Positions 9,312 to 18,186 of a stretch of DNA of 64,000 nucleotides are shown one piece after another. The stretch covers positions 682,001 through 746,000 of the forward strand of contig NZ_MCGV01000001.1 of assembly GCF_001705235.1 (NCBI RefSeq), read 5' to 3'. Within the stretch, counting starts at the first letter, position 1. Each line of letters begins with the position of its first letter. The stretch is from Clostridium pasteurianum. Lineage in GTDB: Bacteria; Bacillota; Clostridia; Clostridiales; Clostridiaceae. The translations under genes and the position numbers were made by a program. The notes under the pieces were generated by a model that saw only the letters and a list, made by a program, of their open reading frames with translations, ran no database searches and was not told the origin of the DNA.

Positions 9312-11858
9312 TTATTCTGTAAATAATTTTTTACCAAAAATCACAAATACCTGTAATCCTAAAACTACACCTATAATTTTAATTTCGTAATAACTAAGGT
9401 TATTAATTCCAAACATATAATTTCCAAAGTTACTTAAAGCTATACCTAGCTGCAAAATTAAATTTAAAGTTATTACAACTAAAAACCATATATTTTTTTC
9501 AAATCTATTAAATAAACCATAAACAATCTGCTGAAATATAACACACCAGAACACAAATGTCTGTATATTAACATCACTAAAAACAATGCAGCTTCCTAAG
9601 ACTAAAATTGCTGGAAGAACACCATTAAATAGTATTGAAAATAAGCTAATATCTAATAAATTATCCTCCTCGAGATTAAAATCATATTGAGATATAACCT
9701 TTTTATAATTCAAGAAAACCGCAGCACTATTAACCGTAATGCTGAAAAATAGTACCCATAAAATCTCAAAAGCATTAAATTTTAATGAAATACCTTTAAG
9801 CATGAATATCAAGAATAAAATTACCAAATTAAAATTCCAAGTTAAAATGTATTTAACCATATCTTTAAAGGCTATAACAAACTTTCTGCTGTCCACAATT
9901 ATATTAACTATGGACCACATGTCATTTTCTCCAAAAGCTACATCACTTAACTTTTCAACTATTTTATTGCATTTTTCACCATATGAAATAGACAAATTTG
10001 ACTCATTTATTGATTTTAATTCTGTCAATTTTGAGCCTGAAGTTAAAACATTATAATTTAACTCTTTTAAATCAAGAACTACATCTCTTTTATTTTCTTC
10101 AGAAGCTCTCGAATAAATGGTAATATTATCTACACTGTTTTTTATTTCCTCCTGCGACATATTGTCCATTTCAACCCCTGCCAGCACACAGTTAGCACCA
10201 CTATATATATTAAGATTTTTTGCCATTGCCGCAGCAGTTAGCTTTCCATCTTCCGTAAATATAATGGGCTTTATGGAGTTTGCAATACACCTTTCAACAG
10301 CAATTTTAGCATTGCTTTTAAATATACTTTCAAAACCCATCAAACCCACAAATACTAAATTACTTTCTATATTTTCATCAGGACTTGGATTATAACTAAA
10401 ATTTCTATATGCAAGAGCCATAACATGAAGACATTCATTACTCATCTTCATATCCGCTAGTTTTATATTGTTAATAACTTCATTTGTAAGTTCTCTTTCA
10501 ACACCATCAATCATATAATGCGTACAATTTTTTAATATAGTATCAACGGGTCCTTTAACATTCGCCCTGTACCGTCTTTTAATTTTATTTACTGTGGTTT
10601 TAATTCTTTTATTTCTATTATATGAAATTTCAAAAATCCTCTTTGACGGCTCCAGCTCCATTTCCTCTTTTTCAATAAATTCTAATATTGCCCCTTCTGC
10701 ATCATTGAGGGTTGCATTAGAATTTTTCTTTGAGCCATAATCGTTGCACATAAATCCTATCTCAAGCATTCTTTTAATATTGCTATTTACTTGGAATTTA
10801 TTATCACAATTTCTTACAGATTCGTTGTCATAAAATTTCCTAACATACATTTTATTTTTAGTAAGTGCCTCTTCTTTATCCGTTACAATTGCATTTATTT
10901 TAGATAAATTTTCAATATTGGAAAGTGATTTTAACTTTATGTGTTTAGATTTAAAATGTAAATTTATAATTAAAAATATTGCATATAATACAAATATCAC
11001 ATTTACCGATGCACCTGAAAAAATCACTATTGAAGCCGCATCAATTGAACTATTTAAAGCTACATTACTTGAACTCATATAACACATAACTACAATCCAC
11101 GCTGCAAAAGAAAAAATTGCCAGAGCATTCATTACCTTTTTAACATTTTCAAGTAGGAAATTACTGCTCTTATCTATATCAAGGGTAGTTGCCATTGTCT
11201 TTCCAAATTCAGTCTTATCACCTACTGCAATTACTATCCCTTCTCCTTCTCCTTCACACACAATTGAAGATTTAAAAAGCATATTCCTCATCTCTGATAT
11301 TTCAAGATCATCACCGTATATTTTAGCAGAGAATTTTTCAATTATACTTTCATCCCCTGTAACATTTACTTCATTGATCTTTAAATCCCTAGCATCTATT
11401 ATTCTTACATCCCCCGGGATAACATTTCCCTTAGAAAATGCAATTATATCACCTACTACTAAATCCTCAGCATTAATGCTTGTAAGCTTTGCATTTCTAA
11501 GCACATTTACTTTTCTAGAATTAAAGCTTTCAACATTCTTAATGGATTTATACATCATATAGTTAGGAATTAAGCTTACTATTAGCGCTGCTATATCCAT
11601 AGCCAATACTACAATACAGTATTCTATTCTCCCTGCATATGCAAGCGTAACTGCACAAAACATAAAGAAAATAAACCACGGATTGACAATTTGCCTAAGC
11701 ATATTTAAAGTTAGCGTTTTATTTTTACTACTTACTATCTTATTACTTCCATAAGCTTTCCTATTGTTTATAACTTCTTCATCGCTGAGACCTCTAATGT
11801 CATTACTCCTAAATAAATTGACAATGTCTACAGCTGCCAAACCATACCAATCTGACAC
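9312..11858 (-). CDS. P-type ATPase homologue with degenerate catalytic motifs
   Basis: An 848-residue protein with the full domain order of a P2-type cation ATPase: N-terminal cation-ATPase segment, two membrane helices (about 58-105), actuator domain (VVGDIIAFSKGNVIPGDVRI, VTGDES near 167-171), two more helices, P and N domains, and six C-terminal helices. The catalytic sequences are changed: DKTGTLT reads DKEEALT at D327, the MLTGD region reads IFTEDGK, and the hinge GDGxNDxxAL is replaced by SGSKLTELKS. The aspartate survives but TGT and the magnesium-binding aspartates do not, so ATP-driven transport is unlikely. The GTG start follows GGGGTGAT. It could be a pseudoenzyme or a regulatory membrane protein. 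The frame is intact. Confidence 0.85.
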   Translation of the reverse strand: MSDWYGLAAVDIVNLFRSNDIRGLSDEEVINNRKAYGSNKIVSSKNKTLTLNMLRQIVNPWFIFFMFCAVTLAYAGRIEYCIVVLAMDIAALIVSLIPNYMMYKSIKNVESFNSRKVNVLRNAKLTSINAEDLVVGDIIAFSKGNVIPGDVRIIDARDLKINEVNVTGDESIIEKFSAKIYGDDLEISEMRNMLFKSSIVCEGEGEGIVIAVGDKTEFGKTMATTLDIDKSSNFLLENVKKVMNALAIFSFAAWIVVMCYMSSSNVALNSSIDAASIVIFSGASVNVIFVLYAIFLIINLHFKSKHIKLKSLSNIENLSKINAIVTDKEEALTKNKMYVRKFYDNESVRNCDNKFQVNSNIKRMLEIGFMCNDYGSKKNSNATLNDAEGAILEFIEKEEMELEPSKRIFEISYNRNKRIKTTVNKIKRRYRANVKGPVDTILKNCTHYMIDGVERELTNEVINNIKLADMKMSNECLHVMALAYRNFSYNPSPDENIESNLVFVGLMGFESIFKSNAKIAVERCIANSIKPIIFTEDGKLTAAAMAKNLNIYSGANCVLAGVEMDNMSQEEIKNSVDNITIYSRASEENKRDVVLDLKELNYNVLTSGSKLTELKSINESNLSISYGEKCNKIVEKLSDVAFGENDMWSIVNIIVDSRKFVIAFKDMVKYILTWNFNLVILFLIFMLKGISLKFNAFEILWVLFFSITVNSAAVFLNYKKVISQYDFNLEEDNLLDISLFSILFNGVLPAILVLGSCIVFSDVNIQTFVFWCVIFQQIVYGLFNRFEKNIWFLVVITLNLILQLGIALSNFGNYMFGINNLSYYEIKIIGVVLGLQVFVIFGKKLFTE

Positions 11859-12232
11859 GTTCTATCACCCCTACCACAGTGGAAACTATAAATTATTTAA
11901 TATTTTTTTTAATACAATACTATTTTAATATTAAAACGCAGAAAAATAAAGTGTTAAGACATTATTATACCATTGCAATATATTAATTATCGAAACATCA
12001 AAGAATTTATAAAGGGCAACATTACAATACATAATAAATTTAAGCATTCTTATTTTGAAATTTTATTGAATTCGGAGTGAAGTTTCCGGGGAAATAATTT
12101 GAGGTTAATGGTAACTTTTATATAATTCAACTATTAATATGAAACATATAAATTATAAAATAACATACAATAGTGAATAGTAAAAACAAGGTTGGATATA
12201 ATAATATAAAATCAGAGGAAGGTGAATATATT
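11859..12232. other. AT-rich intergenic region
   Basis: Divergent region between the P-type ATPase homologue and the small plus-strand gene. It must hold both promoters; I see no clear riboswitch, repeat or ORF. The plus-strand frame of the next gene is open from a GTG at 12173, but the better ribosome site is further in. Confidence 0.5.
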
Positions 12233-12478
12233 TTGGATAAATTAAGTATAGTTGGAATTCTTGTTGACAAGAGAACAAAATCTGCGGCAAATGTTCAAGA
12301 AGTGTTAACCAAATATGGTGATAGCATTATTTCTAGATTTGGAACCCATGATCCAGGCGAACATGATCATGGACTTATAACTTTGAATTTCCGTGATAAA
12401 GAAGATAAATTAAAATCAATGATACATGATCTCGAAAATATTGATACTGTAGTAGTAAAATCTATTAATATGAAGTAA
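12233..12478 (+). CDS. Small ACT/NikR-like ferredoxin-fold protein (TM1266 type)
   Basis: An 81-residue protein with the pattern of the TM1266 family, often annotated as a putative iron-only hydrogenase system regulator: LSIVGILVDKRTKSAANVQEVLTKYGD, then SRFGTHDPGEHDHGLITLNF with a histidine-rich turn, and a closing strand TVVVKSINMK. The family has a beta-alpha-beta ferredoxin fold like the ACT or NikR C-terminal domain. The start is taken as TTG at 12233 behind AGAGGAAGGTG. It stands alone on the plus strand with a terminator behind it; no hydrogenase maturation gene is in the window. Family call is moderate, function is inference. Confidence 0.7.
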   Translation: MDKLSIVGILVDKRTKSAANVQEVLTKYGDSIISRFGTHDPGEHDHGLITLNFRDKEDKLKSMIHDLENIDTVVVKSINMK

Positions 12479-12516
12479 TTATATTAAAATCAACTATAAT
12501 CTTAACAATTATAAAA

Positions 12517-12568
12517 ATACATGACATAACACATAAATATTGTGCAATATCGTGTATTATTTTTTTAT
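12517..12568 (+). terminator. Terminator of the small TM1266-like gene
   Basis: An imperfect stem (atacatgacat... / ...atatcgtgtat) with an inner CACA/TGTG pairing is followed by tattttttta. Confidence 0.65.
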
Positions 12569-12672
12569 TAAAAACTGAGCTTATCAAAATTATACTGACT
12601 AACATAACCATTCTAGAGCCATGCATAGCTATAGTGTGATTTTCATAAATTCAATAGCCGAGTAAATCAGAA

Positions 12673-13106
12673 CAATAAATACATCTTATGTTAAAGTTCA
12701 ACTATGAAATGGTATCAATACTTAAAAATATGAACCAATTTAAATACATCCTATGTTAAAGTTCAACGTGTCTCATTGATATGTTCTATATTATCTTTCC
12801 TATTTAAATACATCCTATGTTAAAGTTCAACTTCGTTTCTCATTTTTCTCAAGTACGTCACCATTCTATTTAAATACATCCTATGTTAAAGTTCAACGGG
12901 AACAGCTAAAAATGCTCCAAGAAGATTATAAAAAATTTAAATACATCTTATGTTAAAGTTCAACATAATGTAGTTTTTTCATTCATAAACAGCACCTCAA
13001 TTTAAATACATCTTATGTTAAAGTTCAACTTAAAGTTCAACCTCATGCTCTTTTACTTCAGCATTAGATTGTATAACTTATGTTAAAGTTCAACTTAAAG
13101 TTCAAC
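12673..13106 (-). CRISPR. CRISPR array 1, seven repeats and six spacers
   Basis: The 30-bp repeat, read on the minus strand, begins GTTGAACTTTAACATAGGAT and ends ATTTAAAT. Repeats end (plus coordinates) at 12702, 12767, 12831, 12897, 12964, 13029 and 13094; spacers are about 34-37 bp. The leftmost repeat (leader-distal) has several changes at its ATTTAAAT end. The two leader-proximal repeats each carry an extra 12-bp copy of GTTGAACTTTAA, and the first of them has also lost the normal ATTTAAAT end. The orientation is fixed by the leader on the right and by the ATTTAAAT 5' handle typical of type I-B. It lies directly downstream of cas2. Confidence 0.95.
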
Positions 13107-13290
13107 CACTGTAAAATAGCCATTACTTGTTTTCATTATACTCTCCTAACCCGCATCAATAAAGGATTTCCTTAAAATTTTTCCAACCGGTTTTCATTTT
13201 TTTGAAATTTACACAAAAAAGTGCCTCAATACATTGATATACAATAGATTAAATCACTTTCATTTATTGCATCAGTTGGAAAAATTCATT
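13107..13290 (-). promoter_or_regulatory. CRISPR leader 1
   Basis: This 184-bp AT-rich stretch is about 85-90 percent identical by eye to 23810-23998 and 25956-26134. It contains a TATAAT-like box (attata on the plus strand near 13136-13141), and an inverted repeat TTTTTCCAACCGG ... GTTGGAAAAA about 100 bp apart. It fills the gap between cas2 and array 1 almost exactly. Confidence 0.85.
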
Positions 13291-13293
13291 TAA

Positions 13294-13578
13294 TTATAGT
13301 ATTAAATCCTCCGTATTCTTTTCGTTTATACCTAAAGTCTCCTCATCAAAACAATCACCATTTATAAGCTTTATTATTGTTACAAAATCCTTACCTTCAA
13401 TTATTTTATTGATTTCACTCTTTAGTTTTATGAGATTAGCCGGGGTTATGGTACCTCTAAACACAGAGTTCTGATGGTGATGAAAATACTTTTTGCAGAT
13501 CTTAAACACCTTGTTTACCCGCTTTTCATTTACATCATAAAATAAAAAGGCATAATTGAAATTAAAATTTTTTCGCAT
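13294..13578 (-). CDS. cas2: CRISPR adaptation protein Cas2
   Basis: A 94-residue Cas2: ferredoxin-like fold with NYAFLFYDVNEKRVNKVFKICKKYF at the start, where D15 matches the conserved aspartate of the family, and SVFRGTITPANLIKLKSEI. With Cas1 it forms the integrase complex that inserts new spacers at the leader end. It overlaps cas1 by one base (TAATG) and ends four bases before CRISPR leader 1. Confidence 0.95.
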   Translation of the reverse strand: MRKNFNFNYAFLFYDVNEKRVNKVFKICKKYFHHHQNSVFRGTITPANLIKLKSEINKIIEGKDFVTIIKLINGDCFDEETLGINEKNTEDLIL

Positions 13579-14591
13579 TAAACCATCTCCTTCAGATTGA
13601 ATGGCTTAAATTTTCTGCCTTCAAGTATAAACTTTATAAGCTTGTATCCATCTAATTTTATTGCAGTTCTATAAGATATCTTCCTTTTTAATTTACTATG
13701 CTGAAAAACTTCATCAAATCTTTCCTCTATGGCTTGTACAAATATCCTTTTTCCAGCAGTATTTAGTAGGCAATAGTTATACTTTCTATCAAAATGCTTT
13801 GTAACCTGAAGCTTTTTAGTATTTACAAGCTCAAATATAGTCTTATATACTATTGCTGGCTTGAATACTTCCGATAAATCTAAGCTTAATGAAAATCTGC
13901 CCTCAGAAGGTTCATGTAAAAAACTTATAGTTTGATTTAAATGTGTATTGTAAATTTGGGCCACAGTTTTAGAATACAAAATAGAATTACCAAAAGAAAT
14001 AAGAGCATTCATAGGATTATCTGGTGGTCTCTTTACTCTCTTATTAAACACAAAATTCTCTGGAAGAAAATATTTAAAATTGCCATAAAATCTTTGCCAA
14101 ATTTCTCCCTCTACTCTAAGTATCTGTTTTATATTTATCTTATCATTTTTCAAATATAGAGGAACAGCACTTTTTATCCAATCTAAAGTCTCCTTAAGTT
14201 CACCTTTGCCATGTCTATAATAATGATATAAAACCTCATATATGTTATCTGCAATTCCCTGTACAAAGGCTTTTGCTATTACATTTCTTTTATTCAAAAA
14301 CGCCTCAGCCTGCTTTATGGTCAAATTGCCACTTACAAGATTCTCTTTAGGATAAAATGTCCCACTGTAATATCCATAATAATTAAAGAAATGAATTATT
14401 ATACCTGCTTTAGCTGCTAAATCCAAAAACTTGCTGTTGACATTCACTTCATTCATACAGTATATTTCTTTTACTGATTCTATAGGCAAATAGGAATTAC
14501 CCTTTTCATTTTTAAATAATATAGAATTATCTTTTCTTTTAATATCTCCCATACTCATAATATATTTTGTTCCACTGCTCACTACCTTCAC
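13578..14591 (-). CDS. cas1: CRISPR integrase Cas1, type I-B
   Basis: A 337-residue Cas1 of normal length. The metal-binding triad is visible: E161 in LRVEGEIWQRFYG, H226 in FLHEPSEGRF and D238 in SLSLDLSEVFKP. The N-terminal beta domain and the C-terminal catalytic helical domain are both complete. Cas1 catalyses spacer integration with Cas2. The GTG start at 14591 has GAGGAA close by, but a second in-frame GTG three codons later is an alternative. It lies 90 bp after cas4 and overlaps cas2 by one base. Confidence 0.96.
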   Translation of the reverse strand: MKVVSSGTKYIMSMGDIKRKDNSILFKNEKGNSYLPIESVKEIYCMNEVNVNSKFLDLAAKAGIIIHFFNYYGYYSGTFYPKENLVSGNLTIKQAEAFLNKRNVIAKAFVQGIADNIYEVLYHYYRHGKGELKETLDWIKSAVPLYLKNDKINIKQILRVEGEIWQRFYGNFKYFLPENFVFNKRVKRPPDNPMNALISFGNSILYSKTVAQIYNTHLNQTISFLHEPSEGRFSLSLDLSEVFKPAIVYKTIFELVNTKKLQVTKHFDRKYNYCLLNTAGKRIFVQAIEERFDEVFQHSKLKRKISYRTAIKLDGYKLIKFILEGRKFKPFNLKEMV

Positions 14592-14681
14592 TTCCTCATC
14601 AGCTTATTTATAGATTTCTAATTATTCATACTGAATCACAGTCCTTTAAAAATTAAATAATTAAAATTTCATCCTAACCTC

Positions 14682-15176
14682 TTATACATAACAGTATTCA
14701 TAATACGCACACTTTTTGCATTTCTTAACTTCATAGGTTTTAGGCGGCATATCATTTCCCATAAGTTTTTCCATATCTGTCTTTAATTTTTCTAATTTCT
14801 TTTCTAGTTCTTCCGTAAGCTCAATATATATTATTTTTTTCTTTTGTTTGTTTTTTTCTTCAAATTCAATTTTACCTTTTCTCTCAATACCCTTGTCCTT
14901 TAATATCTTTAAATATAGGAGTACCTGCCACTTAACAGCTTCTACATCAACATCAGATTTTTTTATTTCAACAAGATATTCATCAGTTATCTTATCTACT
15001 TTTACATTATCTATTGAAATTTCAGTATTCTTTTTGCCCTCACTTTTAAGCTCATGAAGTACTTTGCCAATGTGAACATCCTCGCTATTATCTTCAAGAT
15101 TAATCCTATTTCCATGAAGCCAAAATTGACGTTTGCAGTGAAAGTAGTAGTTTATTAGCGTTCCGTTTATTTTCAT
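14682..15176 (-). CDS. cas4: CRISPR-associated exonuclease Cas4
   Basis: A 164-residue Cas4. The N-terminal cysteine of the iron-sulfur cluster is in YYFHCKRQFWLHGN, and the three C-terminal cysteines are in CKKCAYYEYC. Between them lie the nuclease-fold blocks (GKVLHE, YLVEIKKS, AVKWQVLLYLKIL). Cas4 trims prespacers and helps select the PAM. The ATG at 15176 is preferred over the GTG three codons earlier because AGGTGAT sits six bases upstream of it. Position between cas3 and cas1 is standard for clostridial type I-B. Confidence 0.94.
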   Translation of the reverse strand: MKINGTLINYYFHCKRQFWLHGNRINLEDNSEDVHIGKVLHELKSEGKKNTEISIDNVKVDKITDEYLVEIKKSDVDVEAVKWQVLLYLKILKDKGIERKGKIEFEEKNKQKKKIIYIELTEELEKKLEKLKTDMEKLMGNDMPPKTYEVKKCKKCAYYEYCYV

Positions 15177-15220
15177 ACATATCACCTGATAAATTTTTTA
15201 ATATTAATATTTTGCATTAG

Positions 15221-17455
15221 TCATTCCCCCAAAAATAAATCCAAATCTTTTATATTAGGCATTTTAACTCCTGTATCATAATTATATTTGAGGTTTAAAA
15301 TATCATAACGACTTTGACCAAATTTATCATCAATTAAATATCCTAATTCTGGTCGTGCCAAATATATTGGTAACGACACTGTATTTTCATATTCAAAACA
15401 ATTTTTATCATAATCATCTTCTAATATAAAATCTTTTTTAGGAAATTGAATGTCCCTTAAATTATAAAAATCATCACTTTGCTCTATACCATGAAGATTT
15501 TTTATAATTTTATCAAACATTTTATAACCTGTTGTAAATTTATCTTGGATTTCATCCTCGATTCTTTTATCACCGTATAACATATCATATACAATATTAA
15601 GCCATTCATTATACTTGCCTATTGTAAATAATCCTTCTTGAATAGTATCATAAGTTATCTCAAGCAATTTATAGTAATAAGGTTTCTCTTCTACCTTTTT
15701 AAAAACAAATACCTCTCCTAACTTATTTATATTTTTATTTCTATTTACTCTTCCAAATCTTTGAATTAGTGAATCTATTGGTGCATTATCTGTATACATA
15801 ACATCAAAATCTATATCAAGAGATATCTCTACAACTTGGGTTGCAACTAAAATAAAATGTTCATTATTTTTTAACTTATCATATATTTCATCTTCTTTTC
15901 TTATTCTATCTTTCTTCTTAAATTGGGAATTATATAAAATTATATCCTCTACATTCTTATTCTTTAAATCTTTATAGGTTTTTACTGAATTCTTAATATT
16001 ATTTCTAACTATTAAAACATTGCGTCCAGAATTGTATTTATCAACAATTATATCCATATTATTGTCTATGGAATCATCTACCTTATATATATAATTTGCT
16101 TTTTTTGAAAATAACTTTTTATCTGTAATAATTGTAAATCTATCAATGCCTATTAACTTTTTAGTTTTATTAGGTATTGATGCACTCATAATACAAACTG
16201 GTACTTTATATAAATTGCATATTTCTAAAAATCGTTTCATAAATCCCATCATTTTAAAATCATAAGAATGAACCTCATCTATTATTACAGATGACTTAAT
16301 AAAATTAAGCATGGCTATATTATATCTTCCTATATTTAAAAAATATTTAAATAAACTATCTATGGTAGATATAGTACAGCCCTTATTAAATGTTTGAGAA
16401 AATAAAATATTGCTGTCACATTTATTATCAATTTTTCCATTTTCTTTTTCGTATTCCTTTTCTAAATAAACCTTAGATGATCCATGAATAAGTCCAGTAT
16501 TATTATGAAATACGCTTTTAGCCCTTTCATAAAGCTTATTTGATGTAGTTTGAGTTGGCAGTGTATATATAATTTTACCCCAATTACCTTTTAAGTTTTT
16601 TACTCCCCACAAAAATGATCCTTCTGTTTTTCCTTCTCCTGTAGGTATTTCAACAAGTACATTTCCTTTAAAATCCGAAAGCATGCTTTGAAAATTTCTA
16701 GGAACAAACTTTTCAATTTTTAATGATTTAGACAATTCCTTATAAATATATTCTTTGCTCGGTACACCATTAAATTCTATTTGAGGCATAGTCCTATTAA
16801 ATTTTGCTGAAGCTATCCAATCTGACAAAGTCAATATCCCAGTTACATATGAATATAATACTCTTAGCTTTATATGATTGTTGCATTTTACCAATTTATG
16901 TGAGTCTATACACCCATAAGTACATCTAATAATATTTGAAATTTCTTTTAACGTTGCTTCTTTATACACAAAATTATATTTACATTCTTTTCTCATATAC
17001 TTCTCATAAGCATATTTATATTTATAAAAAAATTCTTCAGCATAATTAATAAATTCAAATTTAAATGTATTTCCATCTTCTGCAGTTTTAAATGAGCTAT
17101 CCTGATTAAATACTGTATGATGCGTTAATATAATTAACATAAGAAGATTCACATTATTAAAATTAAAGTCATTAATTCTAATAACTAAACTTGCAGAATA
17201 AAATGAATGATAACTTTTATTTTTATTATCAATAGTTTTTTTGAATTTATCAGTAGCTTTTCCTATATCATGAAAATAAGCCGAAAAGAAAATTAAATCT
17301 TCAATCTTTGTTTTATCTACTCCTGTTTTTTCAGAAATAACATTTAATTCATCATCATGAATTAAGTTTAAAGCTTCCTCTATAACATTAAATGTATGTT
17401 CATCTAAACTTTGTTTTCGTCCATCTTCGCTCTTTTTAGCCACCACTTCACACAT
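15221..17455 (-). CDS. cas3: CRISPR nuclease-helicase Cas3
   Basis: A 744-residue Cas3 with the HD nuclease first (DEHTF at 18-22, H62-D63 in YFHDIGKATDKF) and the superfamily 2 helicase behind it: Walker A IPTGEGKTEG, DEVH box IIDEVHSYD, SASIP, and motif VI SLIQRFGRVNRN. All catalytic sequences are present, so it should degrade target DNA after Cascade recognition. The start follows AAAGGATATG. It is 15 bp behind cas5 in the operon. C-terminal Cas3 tail region appears complete. Confidence 0.96.
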   Translation of the reverse strand: MCEVVAKKSEDGRKQSLDEHTFNVIEEALNLIHDDELNVISEKTGVDKTKIEDLIFFSAYFHDIGKATDKFKKTIDNKNKSYHSFYSASLVIRINDFNFNNVNLLMLIILTHHTVFNQDSSFKTAEDGNTFKFEFINYAEEFFYKYKYAYEKYMRKECKYNFVYKEATLKEISNIIRCTYGCIDSHKLVKCNNHIKLRVLYSYVTGILTLSDWIASAKFNRTMPQIEFNGVPSKEYIYKELSKSLKIEKFVPRNFQSMLSDFKGNVLVEIPTGEGKTEGSFLWGVKNLKGNWGKIIYTLPTQTTSNKLYERAKSVFHNNTGLIHGSSKVYLEKEYEKENGKIDNKCDSNILFSQTFNKGCTISTIDSLFKYFLNIGRYNIAMLNFIKSSVIIDEVHSYDFKMMGFMKRFLEICNLYKVPVCIMSASIPNKTKKLIGIDRFTIITDKKLFSKKANYIYKVDDSIDNNMDIIVDKYNSGRNVLIVRNNIKNSVKTYKDLKNKNVEDIILYNSQFKKKDRIRKEDEIYDKLKNNEHFILVATQVVEISLDIDFDVMYTDNAPIDSLIQRFGRVNRNKNINKLGEVFVFKKVEEKPYYYKLLEITYDTIQEGLFTIGKYNEWLNIVYDMLYGDKRIEDEIQDKFTTGYKMFDKIIKNLHGIEQSDDFYNLRDIQFPKKDFILEDDYDKNCFEYENTVSLPIYLARPELGYLIDDKFGQSRYDILNLKYNYDTGVKMPNIKDLDLFLGE

Positions 17456-17470
17456 AATAATTCATATCCT

Positions 17471-18184
17471 TTAATAAAAAATTAATCTATCGTCTCCACA
17501 TATAAAACTTTTAACATTATTTATTTGTACATAACAATTTAAAAATTCAACTTGTTTATACACATCACTGCCTTTTCTAGCAGATCTAACTCCTTCATTT
17601 TCTCCAATCTCATATTTTAGAGGCACTTCATTGGCTGTAGGCATTTCAACTGCATCAAATAAATCTTTTATTTTAACTTCATATTCATACCCTTTATCCA
17701 TAAAAACTGAATTTATAACATCAGATTTATTTTCCTTGATATCAACATTACACTCTACATCATATATTTTAACGATTTCATCATCCAAACCAAGCGACGG
17801 AATTGACTTGGGATATAATAAAGCACTATATATATCTTTACTTAATTGTTCATTCTCTAGCATTATATAAATTGTATATTGGGCATTAAAAAGATGATCT
17901 CTCCTTATAATGCTTTTCCCATGCATGCCAGATTTACTTTCAAATGTTTTATATGTCCACAAATCTTTTACTTTGCCATTTATATTGTTTATGATAACTG
18001 AGATTTTTATTGTATCATCATTTAAAATTTTATAAAAAAACTCTTCTGGCTTTTTCATTATATTAGTTATCATTCCTAATATAGTAGTTTTGGGAGGAGC
18101 CAAAAATGTTTTTTGATACGTTCTGAAAAAAGGCACTCTAAACGAATTAAATACTCCGTCTACTTTGAATTTTATAATATGCAC
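17471..18184 (-). CDS. cas5: Cascade subunit Cas5, type I-B
   Basis: A 237-residue RAMP protein with the Cas5 N-terminal signature: FKVDGVFNSFRVPFFRTYQKTFLAPPKTTILGMI, where the PP-x-TxxGMI turn is diagnostic. It binds the 5' handle of the crRNA. It starts with GTG two bases after the cas7 stop codon, and its ribosome site GGAG lies inside the end of cas7. Sequence style fits the Tneap-like branch of type I-B Cas5 proteins. Confidence 0.92.
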   Translation of the reverse strand: MHIIKFKVDGVFNSFRVPFFRTYQKTFLAPPKTTILGMITNIMKKPEEFFYKILNDDTIKISVIINNINGKVKDLWTYKTFESKSGMHGKSIIRRDHLFNAQYTIYIMLENEQLSKDIYSALLYPKSIPSLGLDDEIVKIYDVECNVDIKENKSDVINSVFMDKGYEYEVKIKDLFDAVEMPTANEVPLKYEIGENEGVRSARKGSDVYKQVEFLNCYVQINNVKSFICGDDRLIFY

Positions 18185-18186
18185 TT

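Noticed and set aside
9312-11858. Ordinary cation-transporting ATPase
   Set aside because: The phosphorylation, TGD and GDGxND motifs are all altered, so transport activity should not be claimed.
12173-12232. Longer start (GTG at 12173) for the TM1266-like gene
   Set aside because: The family begins at the LSIVGIL strand, and a good ribosome site AGAGGAAGG lies inside the longer frame, so TTG 12233 fits better.
13107-13290. Insertion sequence or transposon end next to the CRISPR array
   Set aside because: The stretch recurs beside every repeat copy in the same orientation and contains a promoter-like box; it is the leader.
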